This document shows positions 10,807 to 19,921 of a DNA stretch of 64,000 nt, one piece after another. Each line of letters starts with the position of its first letter. Within the stretch, counting starts at the first letter, position 1. The stretch comes from Kribbella sp. NBC_01245. Lineage in GTDB: Bacteria; Actinomycetota; Actinomycetes; Propionibacteriales; Kribbellaceae. The stretch spans positions 1,798,001-1,862,000 of the forward strand of contig NZ_CP108487.1 in the NCBI RefSeq assembly GCF_036226525.1. Reading direction: 5' to 3'. Made by a program: the position numbers and the translations under genes. The notes under the pieces are model-generated. The model searched no databases and was not told the origin of the DNA. It worked only from the letters and a program-made list of their open reading frames with translations.

Positions 10807-13800
10807 GCCCGCGAAAGTACGGCCGGGGACGGGCCTCGGAGCGGCAGGCCTTCGTCGCCAATCGCGCTGGCTCGTTTGACCCTGCCGCGTTGGCCGAGGC
10901 GTTGACCGCGCGGGTCGCTGACGTCTTTGAGGCGGGGTTGCTTGCCCCGGGCAACAATGTTAGGCGGTGGGTGCCGATCGGGCCGTCGGTGGTGCGGTCG
11001 AAGCGCGGGCTGTTCGGGGCCTCTTGGCCGCGGGCGACTGGGCGGGTGCGGGACTTGGCGGTGAGTACGGATGGACGCCGGGCCTACGCGGCCACGGCTA
11101 AGGGCGGGCTCTGGTACACCGAGGATGGCGCGGCGACCTGGGCGCCCATTGGCGGCTGGGCTGAGCGCGCCGGCGTACGGGGTGGGGTGAACAACGCGCA
11201 GGCGTGCGGCTGCGTGCTCGTCTCGTTTGGCGCTGGAGCCGCGGACGACTTCGTGATGATCGGGACCGGCGAGCTGCAAGGGTTCGGCCGTCCGCCTGCA
11301 CGTCCTGCGCTCGGCGGCCGAGGTGTTCTGGCCGCGCGTGGCCCGGCGGCGTCCGCATCGGCTGATCCGTGGGAACCCGAGGCCGGGATCGCTTTGCTGG
11401 AGGATCTTGGCGTCTTCGAACTTGCCCGCGATCCCGCGTCCACGGCCGGCACCACGTCAGGTGCCGGCCTGGACCGGGTAATGGCTGCGACCAGCCGCGG
11501 GTTGTTCCTCGGTACGCGTGGGCCTGCCGCGGCGCCGCACAACGGGTCGTTCACGTGGGTGGCGCGTCCGGCGCTTGGGCCGTTCATGGGACTTCCCGCC
11601 GGGCAACAGCCGATCGTCACCGACGTGATGTGGCTGACCGGCGGACGCCTGCTGGTCTCGGTCGCGCGCGGGCTGGAGACCCCGACCGCGCTCGCGCCGC
11701 CTGGTAGTGGGGTGGCGTTCAGCGACGACGCCGGGCTGACGTTCCACTGGGTGACGAACCTCGATCCGACGGCCGTTGGCGCCGTACCGATCGTGGGCCG
11801 GATGTCGTTCGCGAATCCCGCCGCCGACCGCGTCTACGTTCTCGGCGACCGGCAGACGGGTGCACCCACCGCGACGGACGCCGCCGTCTGGCGTATCCCG
11901 GCGGCGGCCGCGGCGACGCCGACCGCCGACCTGCTGACCGGCGTACCGATGGTCTGGTTACGGAACTCGCTTGGCAAGAACCAGCGCGACTACGACCAGA
12001 CCATCGCCGTCGATATCGTCGCGGGCGTCGACCGGATCTACCTCGGCGGCAACGTGGCGAGCCCGAGCGCCTCGGTGTGGTGCATGGACGTCGCCGGGTC
12101 CGCGCTCGTGCCCGCCCCGGGGGTGTCGAGGGTCGGCGCGCCTCCCGGCGGCGACGGCGCGAGCACCGCTGGCCTCATCGGCGACGACATTCACCCCGAC
12201 GTACACATGATCCGGTTCGCGGGCGCCGCGCCGAACCGCCAGGTGTGGGTGGCGACCGACGGCGGCGTCTTCGTCTCGACCCGGGCCGGCCGTGCGCAGA
12301 CCTTCGCGGTGCGGGCCACCGGTATGGCCGCGCTCGAGGCCAACTTCATCGCGCCACACCCGTCGTCCAGCCACTTCGCGGCCTTCGGTTCGCAGGACAA
12401 CGGGCGCCACTCGCGCATCGGCGACGTGGTGTGGGAGGACATGATGGGCGGTGACGGCGGCGGAGTCGCGTTCCACCCGAACCAGTCGCAGCTGATCGTG
12501 TCCCAGTTCTTCCGCGCTAACTGGGGTGCCGATCCGTCGAGCGGTTTCGCGAGTCCGCTCGACCAGAACTCCGGCACCGTCACCATCTCGACCGACCGCG
12601 AAAGCAACCTGTCGGCCTTCTACTCGGGGTCCGCCACAGTGCGCAGTACGGCTACTGTCGGCCGTCTCGCGATCGGCACCAACCGCGTCTGGCTTACGGA
12701 CAACCTCGGCACGTCTGCCGTCAACACCTGGCGAGTGCTGCCGTATCCGGGCGGCGTCGCGCCGAACCCGCGCTCCGGCGGTGGCGATCTGCCCGCGAAC
12801 CGCGGCGTCGGCGTACCGGGTGGCGCCCCGCTCGCACCTGTTGCCGGGGGCAACGGACCGCTGGGTGACGTGATCACGGCGAAGTGGGCCAGCCCGACCG
12901 TCATCCTGGTGCTTTTTGCGAACGGGCTGGTCCGGTGGACGCAGGACGCGGTGACCGGTCAGTGGAGCTCGCGCGTGCTGGTCGCGCCGGCTGGCGTCGT
13001 TCTCGCGCCCGCGGTGGCCGATGCGCCGGATCCGGCCGTCACCATGCTCAGCGACGTGGCGCCGATCCCCGGCTCGAACGACTTCTACCTCGTCACGACG
13101 GGTGCTACCGCTGGAGAGACGTGTCTGCTCTTCCACGACTCGGGCAGCCGCTTCTTCCCGACGCAACTTCGCAGCCAACTCCCGCCACTCGACCCTGCGT
13201 ATTCGTCTGTGGTCGACCCCGAGGTGACCAGCAATGTGTACGTCGGAACCGTGACGGGCGTGTGGCGTGGCGTCCGCGGGGCTGGTCCGCCCGCCGCCGG
13301 TTCGCCTTGGCCGCATACGTGGACGTGGGACGTTAATGGTCTCCCCCAGGCCGCCGTACAGGATCTGGCGATTTGGGTTGACCCGACTGGCGATGCGTCG
13401 AGCCCGCGGTTGTTGCGGGCGGCGATCCAGGCTCGTGGCATTTGGGAGCTCGACCTGAAGGCGGCGACTGAGCCTCAACGCACGTACCTGCGCGTCCATC
13501 TGCGCGACGACCGGCGACGCTTGCCGACACCGATGGCCAACCCGCGACTCCGGCCCGGCTCGGCCGACGTGGTTCCGTATGCGAGTCCCGACGTGGTGAT
13601 CCGGCCGAAGGCCAGTCCGGCCACGGCGCCGACTTGGCGATTGGGGCCCGCTGACACGATCCACGCGGGCAACGTTCCGGCGTACCAGCTGTGGACCTTC
13701 CAGACCGCGTTCCGGTGGATCTATCCGTCGGTGCTCGCGGATGGTCGGTGGACCGACGCCTTTGGCGCGCTGGTCGAATTCCACCGCAGTACGCTGCCGG

Positions 13801-14474
13801 CATTGGCACCGGTCGAACCCAAGATCAACAAGGCGTTGTGGGATTCGGTTGTCGGCGGCACTCATCTCAGCCCGACCGGCCAGGTCACCGCGAACGCCGC
13901 CGACCCGCTCGCCGTCTATCGCGCGGGCTGGCAGACCCCGCTCGCCATGGACGCGGTCGCGACCGAAGTGGATTTGCTGGAGAACGTCGTCGTACCCCGG
14001 ACGCTGCTCGACGTCCAACAGGTCTTCAAGGAACCGAGCACGGTCGACGTCCTCATCCACCACCGCGACACGTCCCCCACGGCCGCCTTCGCCCTACTTC
14101 TCTGGCGATCCAGCGCATCCCCATCGACGTTGCTCAACACCGACGTGACCAACCTCCCCGCGTACGTCGCCTCAGTCCTCGCGGCCGGCCCCGTCCCTTC
14201 CGTCCCCACCGGCTGGGACCGCCCACCCGGTCCCGCGCGCATCCCGCTATCGGTCCCGGTAGACGCCCGCATGCCCCGAGCCGTCCCCATCGACGTGGAC
14301 CTCTCGACCATCCCCACCGGCCACTTCGTACTCTTCCTAGCCATCGCCGGCTCAACCGCCGACCTCTGCACAGCCCCACCCGTAGGCCTCCCGGCCACCC
14401 CCAAACCCCCCGACCTAACCAAATCCTGGCCCCACGCCGCCCTCCGCCTAATCCGCGTCACCCCCCGCCCCTAA
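10803..14474 (+). CDS. Large protein with Asp-box/BNR-like beta-propeller motifs
   Basis: A 1223-residue last gene of the operon, starting with GTG in a GTGA overlap. Asp-box-like motifs typical of sialidase/sortilin-type propellers recur: GGLWYTEDGAATWAPIG (about residue 101-117), VAFSDDAGLTFHWV (about 304-317) and WVATDGGVFVSTRAG (about 481-495). Further blades can be inferred up to about residue 880. The C-terminal ~330 residues form a different beta-rich domain beginning near RTYLRVHLRDDRRRLPTP. There is no signal peptide, so the propeller is either intracellular or exported by an unusual route. No sialidase FRIP arginine motif is visible, so a binding rather than glycosidase role is more likely. 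Confidence 0.75.
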   Translation: MSPRKYGRGRASERQAFVANRAGSFDPAALAEALTARVADVFEAGLLAPGNNVRRWVPIGPSVVRSKRGLFGASWPRATGRVRDLAVSTDGRRAYAATAKGGLWYTEDGAATWAPIGGWAERAGVRGGVNNAQACGCVLVSFGAGAADDFVMIGTGELQGFGRPPARPALGGRGVLAARGPAASASADPWEPEAGIALLEDLGVFELARDPASTAGTTSGAGLDRVMAATSRGLFLGTRGPAAAPHNGSFTWVARPALGPFMGLPAGQQPIVTDVMWLTGGRLLVSVARGLETPTALAPPGSGVAFSDDAGLTFHWVTNLDPTAVGAVPIVGRMSFANPAADRVYVLGDRQTGAPTATDAAVWRIPAAAAATPTADLLTGVPMVWLRNSLGKNQRDYDQTIAVDIVAGVDRIYLGGNVASPSASVWCMDVAGSALVPAPGVSRVGAPPGGDGASTAGLIGDDIHPDVHMIRFAGAAPNRQVWVATDGGVFVSTRAGRAQTFAVRATGMAALEANFIAPHPSSSHFAAFGSQDNGRHSRIGDVVWEDMMGGDGGGVAFHPNQSQLIVSQFFRANWGADPSSGFASPLDQNSGTVTISTDRESNLSAFYSGSATVRSTATVGRLAIGTNRVWLTDNLGTSAVNTWRVLPYPGGVAPNPRSGGGDLPANRGVGVPGGAPLAPVAGGNGPLGDVITAKWASPTVILVLFANGLVRWTQDAVTGQWSSRVLVAPAGVVLAPAVADAPDPAVTMLSDVAPIPGSNDFYLVTTGATAGETCLLFHDSGSRFFPTQLRSQLPPLDPAYSSVVDPEVTSNVYVGTVTGVWRGVRGAGPPAAGSPWPHTWTWDVNGLPQAAVQDLAIWVDPTGDASSPRLLRAAIQARGIWELDLKAATEPQRTYLRVHLRDDRRRLPTPMANPRLRPGSADVVPYASPDVVIRPKASPATAPTWRLGPADTIHAGNVPAYQLWTFQTAFRWIYPSVLADGRWTDAFGALVEFHRSTLPALAPVEPKINKALWDSVVGGTHLSPTGQVTANAADPLAVYRAGWQTPLAMDAVATEVDLLENVVVPRTLLDVQQVFKEPSTVDVLIHHRDTSPTAAFALLLWRSSASPSTLLNTDVTNLPAYVASVLAAGPVPSVPTGWDRPPGPARIPLSVPVDARMPRAVPIDVDLSTIPTGHFVLFLAIAGSTADLCTAPPVGLPATPKPPDLTKSWPHAALRLIRVTPRP

Positions 14475-14510
14475 CGGCCAGCGCCACCGCGCGCGCCGTT
14501 TCTTCCTCCC

Positions 14511-14577
14511 GCGAGTGGTCACCTCTGACCCGCGCGCGAGTGGCCCGGCAGAACGCGACCACTCACGCCAGGACGTC
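14511..14577. repeat. Imperfect palindrome with GCGAGTGGTC ends
   Basis: GCGAGTGGTC at 14511-14520 is mirrored by GACCACTC at 14568-14575, with a second GCGAGTGG in between. The same 10-mer recurs in the two non-coding islands at 52.1-53.0 kb and 59.0-59.2 kb. It lies in the 220-base gap between two convergent genes. No gene is visible in it. Confidence 0.5.
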
Positions 14578-14586
14578 GGCGGCATA

Positions 14587-14687
14587 CCTTCTTACGTTCA
14601 TTCGTCGCAATCCGCCCTCCAGCACCGCGTACCTGTGCGGGTGCGCGGCGGGAAGAGGGCGGATTGCGACGAATGAACGTAAGAAGG
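14587..14687. repeat. Family A palindrome copy 1 (33-bp perfect stem)
   Basis: Arms 14587-14619 and 14655-14687 are perfectly complementary over 33 bases, with a 35-base loop. The core is GTTCATTCGTCGCAATCC followed by GCCCTC. The right end is 7 bases from the stop of the minus-strand HNH gene, in a convergent gap. There is no U-tract, so it is not a classical Rho-independent terminator, but position and strength fit bidirectional termination or 3'-end protection. Confidence 0.9.
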
Positions 14688-14694
14688 GGGTGGT

Positions 14695-15318
14695 CTAGCA
14701 GGCGTTGAGCATTGAGGTGAGTGCGGTCTTTTCGGATGACTGGAGGGAGAGGCCGTAGTAGGACTTCACCCAGATCCACTCGCGGGCGTAGATGCAGTGG
14801 ACGCTGGTGTTGGTGGGTTTCCACGAGGCTGGGTCGCGGTCGCCCTTTGAGCGGTTGCTCGACGCTGTTACCGCGATCAGCTGTGCGCGGGTCAGGTCGT
14901 TCGCGAACTGCTGGCGCCTACTGGTCGTCCACGTGTTCGCACCCGACCTCCACGCCTCCGCCAACGGCACGATGTGGTCGATGTCGACCGACGAGTCGTC
15001 CTCCACCCAGACCGCGTCGTACACGCTGTACCAACGACCAGCGGTCGGCTCACACCCCGAGTCGACGGTCACCCCAGTGCCGTCCCGCTTCAGCACCTCA
15101 TCCCGCGTGTCGCACGTGCCGGACACCGTCGACCAATGCGGGAACAAGTCGCGGCTATACCCATTGGTCGACCCCTCAGCCCGGACCGTCAACGCGCTGA
15201 GCTGCGACCGAGCAGTCGCCTCGCTAGGCGGAGTCGGTGGATAAGCGAACGCCGCTGGAGCGGTCAACGAGAAGACCACTGTCAGGACGAGCAGGCAAAG
15301 AACGGATAAGCGACGCAT
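14695..15318 (-). CDS. Secreted HNH endonuclease (GmrSD C-terminal/DUF1524-like)
   Basis: The 207-residue protein starts at ATG 15318, preceded by GGAGG about 7 bases upstream; longer in-frame starts lack this. Residues 1-26 are a Sec signal peptide (MRRLSVLCLLVLTVVFSLTA, cleavage near AFA-YP). The catalytic core is DIDHIVPLAEAWRSGA near residues 111-126, the HNH-type motif of small secreted actinobacterial nucleases, followed by ...NRSKGDRDPASW and a C-terminal cysteine. Cysteines near 68, 89, 174 and 207 could form disulfides outside the cell. Likely role: nutritional or defensive degradation of extracellular DNA. It is transcribed alone, toward the family A palindrome. Confidence 0.85.
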   Translation of the reverse strand: MRRLSVLCLLVLTVVFSLTAPAAFAYPPTPPSEATARSQLSALTVRAEGSTNGYSRDLFPHWSTVSGTCDTRDEVLKRDGTGVTVDSGCEPTAGRWYSVYDAVWVEDDSSVDIDHIVPLAEAWRSGANTWTTSRRQQFANDLTRAQLIAVTASSNRSKGDRDPASWKPTNTSVHCIYAREWIWVKSYYGLSLQSSEKTALTSMLNAC

Positions 15319-15427
15319 CTCGGACCTCCGAGGTTCGGGCGGACATCCCCCGCGACTCCCCCACGACTCGCTGTCCAAACCCTTCCCCACCGGGCCGCCA
15401 ACGGAAACCACCAAGCGGTGAACCTTG

Positions 15428-16195
15428 TCAGTCCCTTTCGACGACGGTCAGAGTCCAGCCGGTGGCGGCCCGCTCGAGCTCGGCCGTCCAGCGCTGCGCG
15501 ATCAACGCGTGGATTCCCTGCGGACTGCGCGGGTCCTTCCCCGACTCGAGCAGATGCCGGGCCACCTCGCCCCGCGTGTGTTTGGCGTTGTGCGACACGA
15601 CCGACCGCTTGCCGTCGCGCTCGCGCACCACCGAGACCGAAACCCACCGATCGGCCTGCGTTCCACTCGGTCGCCAGGCCGCGACGTACGTCGACGAGCG
15701 GCAATCCACGATCGGCCCATCGCCGGCGGCCAACCCGAGTGACTCGCCCAACGGCTCGCGCCAGACCGAGGCCAGCGGCCCGAGCCCCGGCAGCGTCGTA
15801 CCCATGGAGAGCCTGTACGCCGGGACGCGGTCGGCCATTCGCAAGGCACCCCACGCGGCTGAGACCACCAGCAGCCGCGAGCCCGCTCGCCGTTTGGCGC
15901 CGGGTGACAGCGTCGAGAAGCCCAGGGCGTCGTACAGCACGCCCGAGTACAACTCGGAGGCCGGGACGGACGGCTCGGTGCGCCAGCGGGTGTTGCGCTC
16001 GACCTCGGCGGCGAGCGATGGTCCGACGTCGAGGACATCTTCGGCGTCCGCGCTAGCACTGACCTTGGCGAGCGCCTCCAGGACTGACTCGCGGACCGGG
16101 TTGAGCTCCGTGAACGACAACGACGGCAGGTGGACGGGCTTGCCGCGAGTGCGCCCGGTCTTGCCCTCGGATGGCGGCAGCAGGATCAACGTCAT
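15428..16195 (-). CDS. yaaA: Peroxide stress protein YaaA (DUF328/UPF0246)
   Basis: A 255-residue cytoplasmic protein of normal family length. It begins MTLILLPPSEGKTG, the hallmark PPSEGK N-terminus of YaaA, and ends with the typical VVSHNAKHTRGEVARHLL block near residue 205-225. In E. coli YaaA limits intracellular iron and so lowers hydroxyl-radical damage under hydrogen peroxide; the biochemical activity is still unclear and DNA binding has been proposed. ATG 16195 is chosen over earlier in-frame codons because it makes an ATGA overlap with the upstream aldo/keto reductase gene, which implies co-transcription and translational coupling. Confidence 0.9.
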   Translation of the reverse strand: MTLILLPPSEGKTGRTRGKPVHLPSLSFTELNPVRESVLEALAKVSASADAEDVLDVGPSLAAEVERNTRWRTEPSVPASELYSGVLYDALGFSTLSPGAKRRAGSRLLVVSAAWGALRMADRVPAYRLSMGTTLPGLGPLASVWREPLGESLGLAAGDGPIVDCRSSTYVAAWRPSGTQADRWVSVSVVRERDGKRSVVSHNAKHTRGEVARHLLESGKDPRSPQGIHALIAQRWTAELERAATGWTLTVVERD

Positions 16196-17133
16196 AGCTC
16201 GTCCAGGGCGACGAGGTCCTCGGCGGTGGGCTGCCAGGCGCCGGCCGCGACGTTCGCCTCGACCTGCTCGGGCCGGGTGGCGCCGGCGATGACCGAGCCG
16301 ACGGCCGGTTGAGCCGCGAGACCACCGATGGCCACCTCGATCATGGACAGCCCGCGCTCCTTGGCGAACCCCTCGAGCGTCTCGATCCGGTCGAAGTCGG
16401 CGTTTTCGAGTCGGGAGGTCTGACTGGCCAAACGGGTGCCCTCGGGCGCGGATTCGCCGCGGCGGTATTTGCCCGTGAGCAGGCCGAACTCCAGCGGGAA
16501 GTACGGCAGGATCCCGACGCCGACGTGCTCGCAGGCCGGGATCAACTCGTCCTCGGCGGATCGGTCGTACAGGGAGTATTTGTTCTGGGCGCTGATGAAC
16601 CGCTGGTGTCCACCGGCCTGAGCGGTCCAGTCGGCGTCGATGACCTCCCAACCAGCGAACTGGGAGCTGCCGATATACCGAACCTTGCCCTCGGCAACCA
16701 GCTCCGACAGCGCGTCGAGGGTCTCGTCGATCGGCGTCTGCGGATCCGGCGTGTGCAGTTGGTAAAGGTCGATCCAGTCCGTGCCGAGGCGCCGCAGACT
16801 CGACTCGACCGCCTTGCGGATGTACCGCCGGGAGCCGCGGACACCCCAGTCCGGCCCGTTCGCCCCGCGCATGTCCATGCCGAACTTGGTCGCCACGACC
16901 ACGTCGGCCCGGTTGGCGCCGAGGGCCTGGCCGAGCAGGGTCTCGCTCTCGCCCGGCTCACCGCCGTACACATCCGCGGTGTCGAACAGCGTCACGCCCG
17001 CATCCAGCGCAGCCCGCACCACCGCCGTCGTCTGGTCGGCGTCGATCCGGCTGCCGAACGCGTTGCAACCCAGACCGACCACGCTCACGGTCAGGCCCGA
17101 ATCACCCAGCTGGCGATGGCTACTTTCAGTCAT
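16192..17133 (-). CDS. Aldo/keto reductase
   Basis: The 313-residue NADPH-dependent oxidoreductase has a TIM-barrel fold. Seen are GVTLFDTADVYGGEPGESE (catalytic Asp and Tyr, residues about 48-65), VVATKFGMDM with the catalytic Lys, and DLYQLHTPDPQTPIDETLDA with the catalytic His. The C-terminal NADP-binding segment is AVGSVIAGATRPEQVEANVAA. The start at 17133 is chosen because the family's N-terminus (RQLGDSGLTVSVVGLG) begins just after it; the frame is open further upstream. It shares an operon with yaaA (ATGA overlap) and is divergent from pepN with a gap of 103 bases. The substrate is unknown, probably small aldehydes or ketones. Confidence 0.88.
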   Translation of the reverse strand: MTESSHRQLGDSGLTVSVVGLGCNAFGSRIDADQTTAVVRAALDAGVTLFDTADVYGGEPGESETLLGQALGANRADVVVATKFGMDMRGANGPDWGVRGSRRYIRKAVESSLRRLGTDWIDLYQLHTPDPQTPIDETLDALSELVAEGKVRYIGSSQFAGWEVIDADWTAQAGGHQRFISAQNKYSLYDRSAEDELIPACEHVGVGILPYFPLEFGLLTGKYRRGESAPEGTRLASQTSRLENADFDRIETLEGFAKERGLSMIEVAIGGLAAQPAVGSVIAGATRPEQVEANVAAGAWQPTAEDLVALDEL

Positions 17134-17236
17134 GGGAGAACAGTAGTGGTCCGTCAGCGGTGATTCTTGAGTGGTGGCGGACCACGGAATTGCCGCCCGG
17201 ACAGTTTTTGTCCGAGGCACCACATAGCATCGGGGC

Positions 17237-19684
17237 ATGCCGAGCCTCACCGCCGAGTCAGCCCGTACCCGGGCGGCCGCACTCACCGTTCACTCGTACG
17301 CCGTCGATCTCGACCTGACCACCGGGGACCACACCTTCGGGTCCACGACCAGGATCCAGTTCGCCGCGACCAATCAGGCCAGTTGGCTTGACGTCAAACC
17401 GCACGCGCTCACCTCGGTGACGCTGAACGGTGAGGCCGTCGACGTGGCCGGATTGTCCGATGGCCGGCTCGAGCTCAGTGGGCTCAAGGCGGAGAACGAG
17501 CTGGTCGTGGTGGCCGAGATGGCGTACTCCAACGACGGCGAGGGCCTGCACCGCAGTGTCGACGTGGCCGACGGGCTCGTCTATCTCTACGGGATGTCGT
17601 TCCTGGACGCCGCGCCCCGGATCTTCGCCTGCTTCGATCAGCCCGACCTCAAGGCGCCGTACAGCTTCAAGATCACCGCGCCCACCGAGTGGATCGTCCT
17701 CGGCAACGGTGCCGCCACGCAGGTGTCGCCCGGCCGCTGGGAGCTGGCCGAGACGAAACCCCTCTCGACGTACTTCGTCACGCTCGTCGCCGGTCCGTAC
17801 CACCTGGTCAGCAGCGAGCACGACGGCATCAACCTCGGCATCGCCTGCCGCCAGTCGCTCGCGCAGCACCTCGACCCCGAGGACATCTTCGAGGTGACCG
17901 GCCAGTCGTTCGACGAGTTCCACCGGCTGTTCGGCTACCGCTACCCCTTCGGTGAGTACCACCAGGTCTTCGTTCCCGAGTTCAACGCCGGCGCCATGGA
18001 GAACCCGGGCTGCGTCACGTTCCGCGATGAGTACGTCTTCCGCTCGGCCGTGACCGAGGGCGAGCGCAGCAACCGGGCCCGCACGATCGTGCACGAGATG
18101 GCCCACCAGTGGTTCGGCGACACCGTCACGATGCGCTGGTGGAACGACCTCTGGCTGAACGAGTCGTTCGCGGAGTACATGGCCTACCGCGTCGCCACCG
18201 CCGCCACGCGCTACACCGACAACTGGCTGGACTTCGCCTTCGTCCGCAAGTGGTGGGGCATGCAGGCCGACCAGCGCTCCTCGACCCACCCGGTCGCCGG
18301 TGACGCGGTCAAGGACGCGGCCGGTTCGCTCGAGGACTTCGACGGCATCTCCTACGCCAAGGGCGCGGCCGTGCTCAAGCAGCTGGTCGCCTACCTCGGC
18401 GACGACGTCTTCCTCAACGGCGTCCGCGCGCATATCAAGGACAACGAATTCGGCAACGCCGCGCTCGCCGACCTGCTCGCGAAGTGGACCGAGGCCGGCG
18501 CCGTCGGGCTGGACGAGTGGGCCGCGCAATGGTTCCGTACGGCGGGGCTCGACACGATCTCGGCTGAGCGGACCGCCACCGGTGTGCGACTGCACCGGGC
18601 CGCGCCGGAGGGCTCGACCGCGCGCCGTCCGCACCAACTGACCGTCGGCGGGTACGACGAGACCGGGCGCGCGCTGTCCGTGCCGGTGCTGCTCAACGCG
18701 GACGCCGTGGACGTCGAGCTCGACCCGGCGATCGCTGTCGTCGTGCCGGATGCGCTCGACGACTCGTGGGCCAAGATTCGCCTCGACGAGAAGAGCCTCG
18801 AGAACCTGGCCAAGGTGCTCCCCCACATCAGCGACGGTGCCACTCGCGCCGTGATCTGGAACAGCCTGCGCGACGCCACCGCCGACGCCGAGCTCGACCC
18901 GCGCCTCGCGTTCGACGTACTGCTCGCCGCCCTTCCGCACGAGGACTCCGACATCGCGGTCGCGACCCTGGTCGCCTGGGGCCGCAGCCGGCTGCTCGGC
19001 CGCTACCTGCCGTACGAGCCGTACCGCGGGCGCCTGGCCGACGTCCTCACGGCACGCCTCGGCAGCACCCCGGCCGGCAGCAGCCTGCAGCTGGCGATCG
19101 CCCGCGGCGTGGTCGGCACGACGACCGACACCGGCCTGCTCACGGGTTGGCTGGCCGGCTCCGACGTACCGGTCGGCCTCGCGGTCGACGCGGACCTGCG
19201 CTGGCTGATCACGCTCCAGCTCGCGCGGCTCGGCGCCATCGGTGACGCCGAGATCGACGCCGAGCTGGCTCGCGACAAGTCGTCCGAGGGCGAGGTGCAC
19301 GCGGTCCGCTGCCGCGCGGCCTTGCCGACGCCCGAGGCCAAGGAGCGCGCCTGGGCCCTGATCAGCACGGACGCCGAAGTGGCGAACTACGAGTTGTACG
19401 CCGCTTGCGAGGGCTTCTGGCATCCGGCCCAGCTCGAGGTCACCGCGCCGTACATCGATCGCTATTTCGCCGAGATCGCCGGCACCGAGAAGCTGCGCTC
19501 CGGCTGGGTGATCGCCCGCACGGCCCTGCTCGCCTTCCCGAACACGGTCATCGACGAGCAGGTCGTCCGCAAGGCCGAGGCACTCGTCGCGGACGACTCG
19601 GTCTCGACCGGGATCCGCCGTTCGGTGGGCGACGAGGCCGACGACCTGCGCCGGGCCGTTCGCATCCGCACCGCGTTCAGCTGA
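17237..19684 (+). CDS. pepN: Aminopeptidase N (M1 family metallopeptidase)
   Basis: An 815-residue cytosolic zinc aminopeptidase, close to the usual 840-860 of actinobacterial PepN. The exopeptidase motif GAMENPG is near residue 253. The zinc site HEMAHQWFGD is near residue 288, with the third ligand in LNESFAEYMAY about 19 residues on. The C-terminal half is the alpha-helical ERAP1-like domain. It removes N-terminal amino acids from peptides in protein turnover. ATG 17237 is the first start. A strong stem-loop follows the stop (19699-19733), so it is probably transcribed alone. Confidence 0.95.
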   Translation: MPSLTAESARTRAAALTVHSYAVDLDLTTGDHTFGSTTRIQFAATNQASWLDVKPHALTSVTLNGEAVDVAGLSDGRLELSGLKAENELVVVAEMAYSNDGEGLHRSVDVADGLVYLYGMSFLDAAPRIFACFDQPDLKAPYSFKITAPTEWIVLGNGAATQVSPGRWELAETKPLSTYFVTLVAGPYHLVSSEHDGINLGIACRQSLAQHLDPEDIFEVTGQSFDEFHRLFGYRYPFGEYHQVFVPEFNAGAMENPGCVTFRDEYVFRSAVTEGERSNRARTIVHEMAHQWFGDTVTMRWWNDLWLNESFAEYMAYRVATAATRYTDNWLDFAFVRKWWGMQADQRSSTHPVAGDAVKDAAGSLEDFDGISYAKGAAVLKQLVAYLGDDVFLNGVRAHIKDNEFGNAALADLLAKWTEAGAVGLDEWAAQWFRTAGLDTISAERTATGVRLHRAAPEGSTARRPHQLTVGGYDETGRALSVPVLLNADAVDVELDPAIAVVVPDALDDSWAKIRLDEKSLENLAKVLPHISDGATRAVIWNSLRDATADAELDPRLAFDVLLAALPHEDSDIAVATLVAWGRSRLLGRYLPYEPYRGRLADVLTARLGSTPAGSSLQLAIARGVVGTTTDTGLLTGWLAGSDVPVGLAVDADLRWLITLQLARLGAIGDAEIDAELARDKSSEGEVHAVRCRAALPTPEAKERAWALISTDAEVANYELYAACEGFWHPAQLEVTAPYIDRYFAEIAGTEKLRSGWVIARTALLAFPNTVIDEQVVRKAEALVADDSVSTGIRRSVGDEADDLRRAVRIRTAFS

Positions 19685-19698
19685 AGTACTGAAGTTGG

Positions 19699-19733
19699 TC
19701 CTGTCCGGGGCCGCGCGGCGACCCCGGACAGGA
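19699..19733 (+). terminator. Stem-loop after pepN
   Basis: TCCTGTCCGGGG (19699-19710) pairs perfectly with CCCCGGACAGGA (19722-19733) around an 11-base loop, 14 bases after the pepN stop. There is no strong T-run, as is common in high-GC actinobacteria. Confidence 0.7.
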
Positions 19734-19921
19734 AGCACTTGGTGACACCCTGGTGATGTGTTGCAGGTGTGACTGTTGTGACACGAAGGACCCTGCTGAG
19801 CAGGCGCGATGTGCTGCCGTGACGTAACCTCCACAATGACCGTCCGGCACGGCGCGCCGGTCTTGGTCAGGCAAGCATCCCGGGAGAGACTGTCTAGAAC
19901 CGCACAGGAGAACAGAAGGCA

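Noticed and set aside
11958..14063. 701-codon open frame antisense to the propeller gene
   Set aside because: Arg/Asp/His-rich composition of a mirror frame; the sense gene has coherent domains and coupled start.
14587..14687. Family A palindrome as ordinary Rho-independent terminator
   Set aside because: The stem is 33 base pairs, far longer than usual, the loop is 35 bases, no T-run follows, and copies share a conserved core; termination remains possible but not of the classical kind.
19742..19921. Riboswitch or small RNA in the sepH leader
   Set aside because: Some GC-rich dyads are visible but none matches a known aptamer core and they are no stronger than background.
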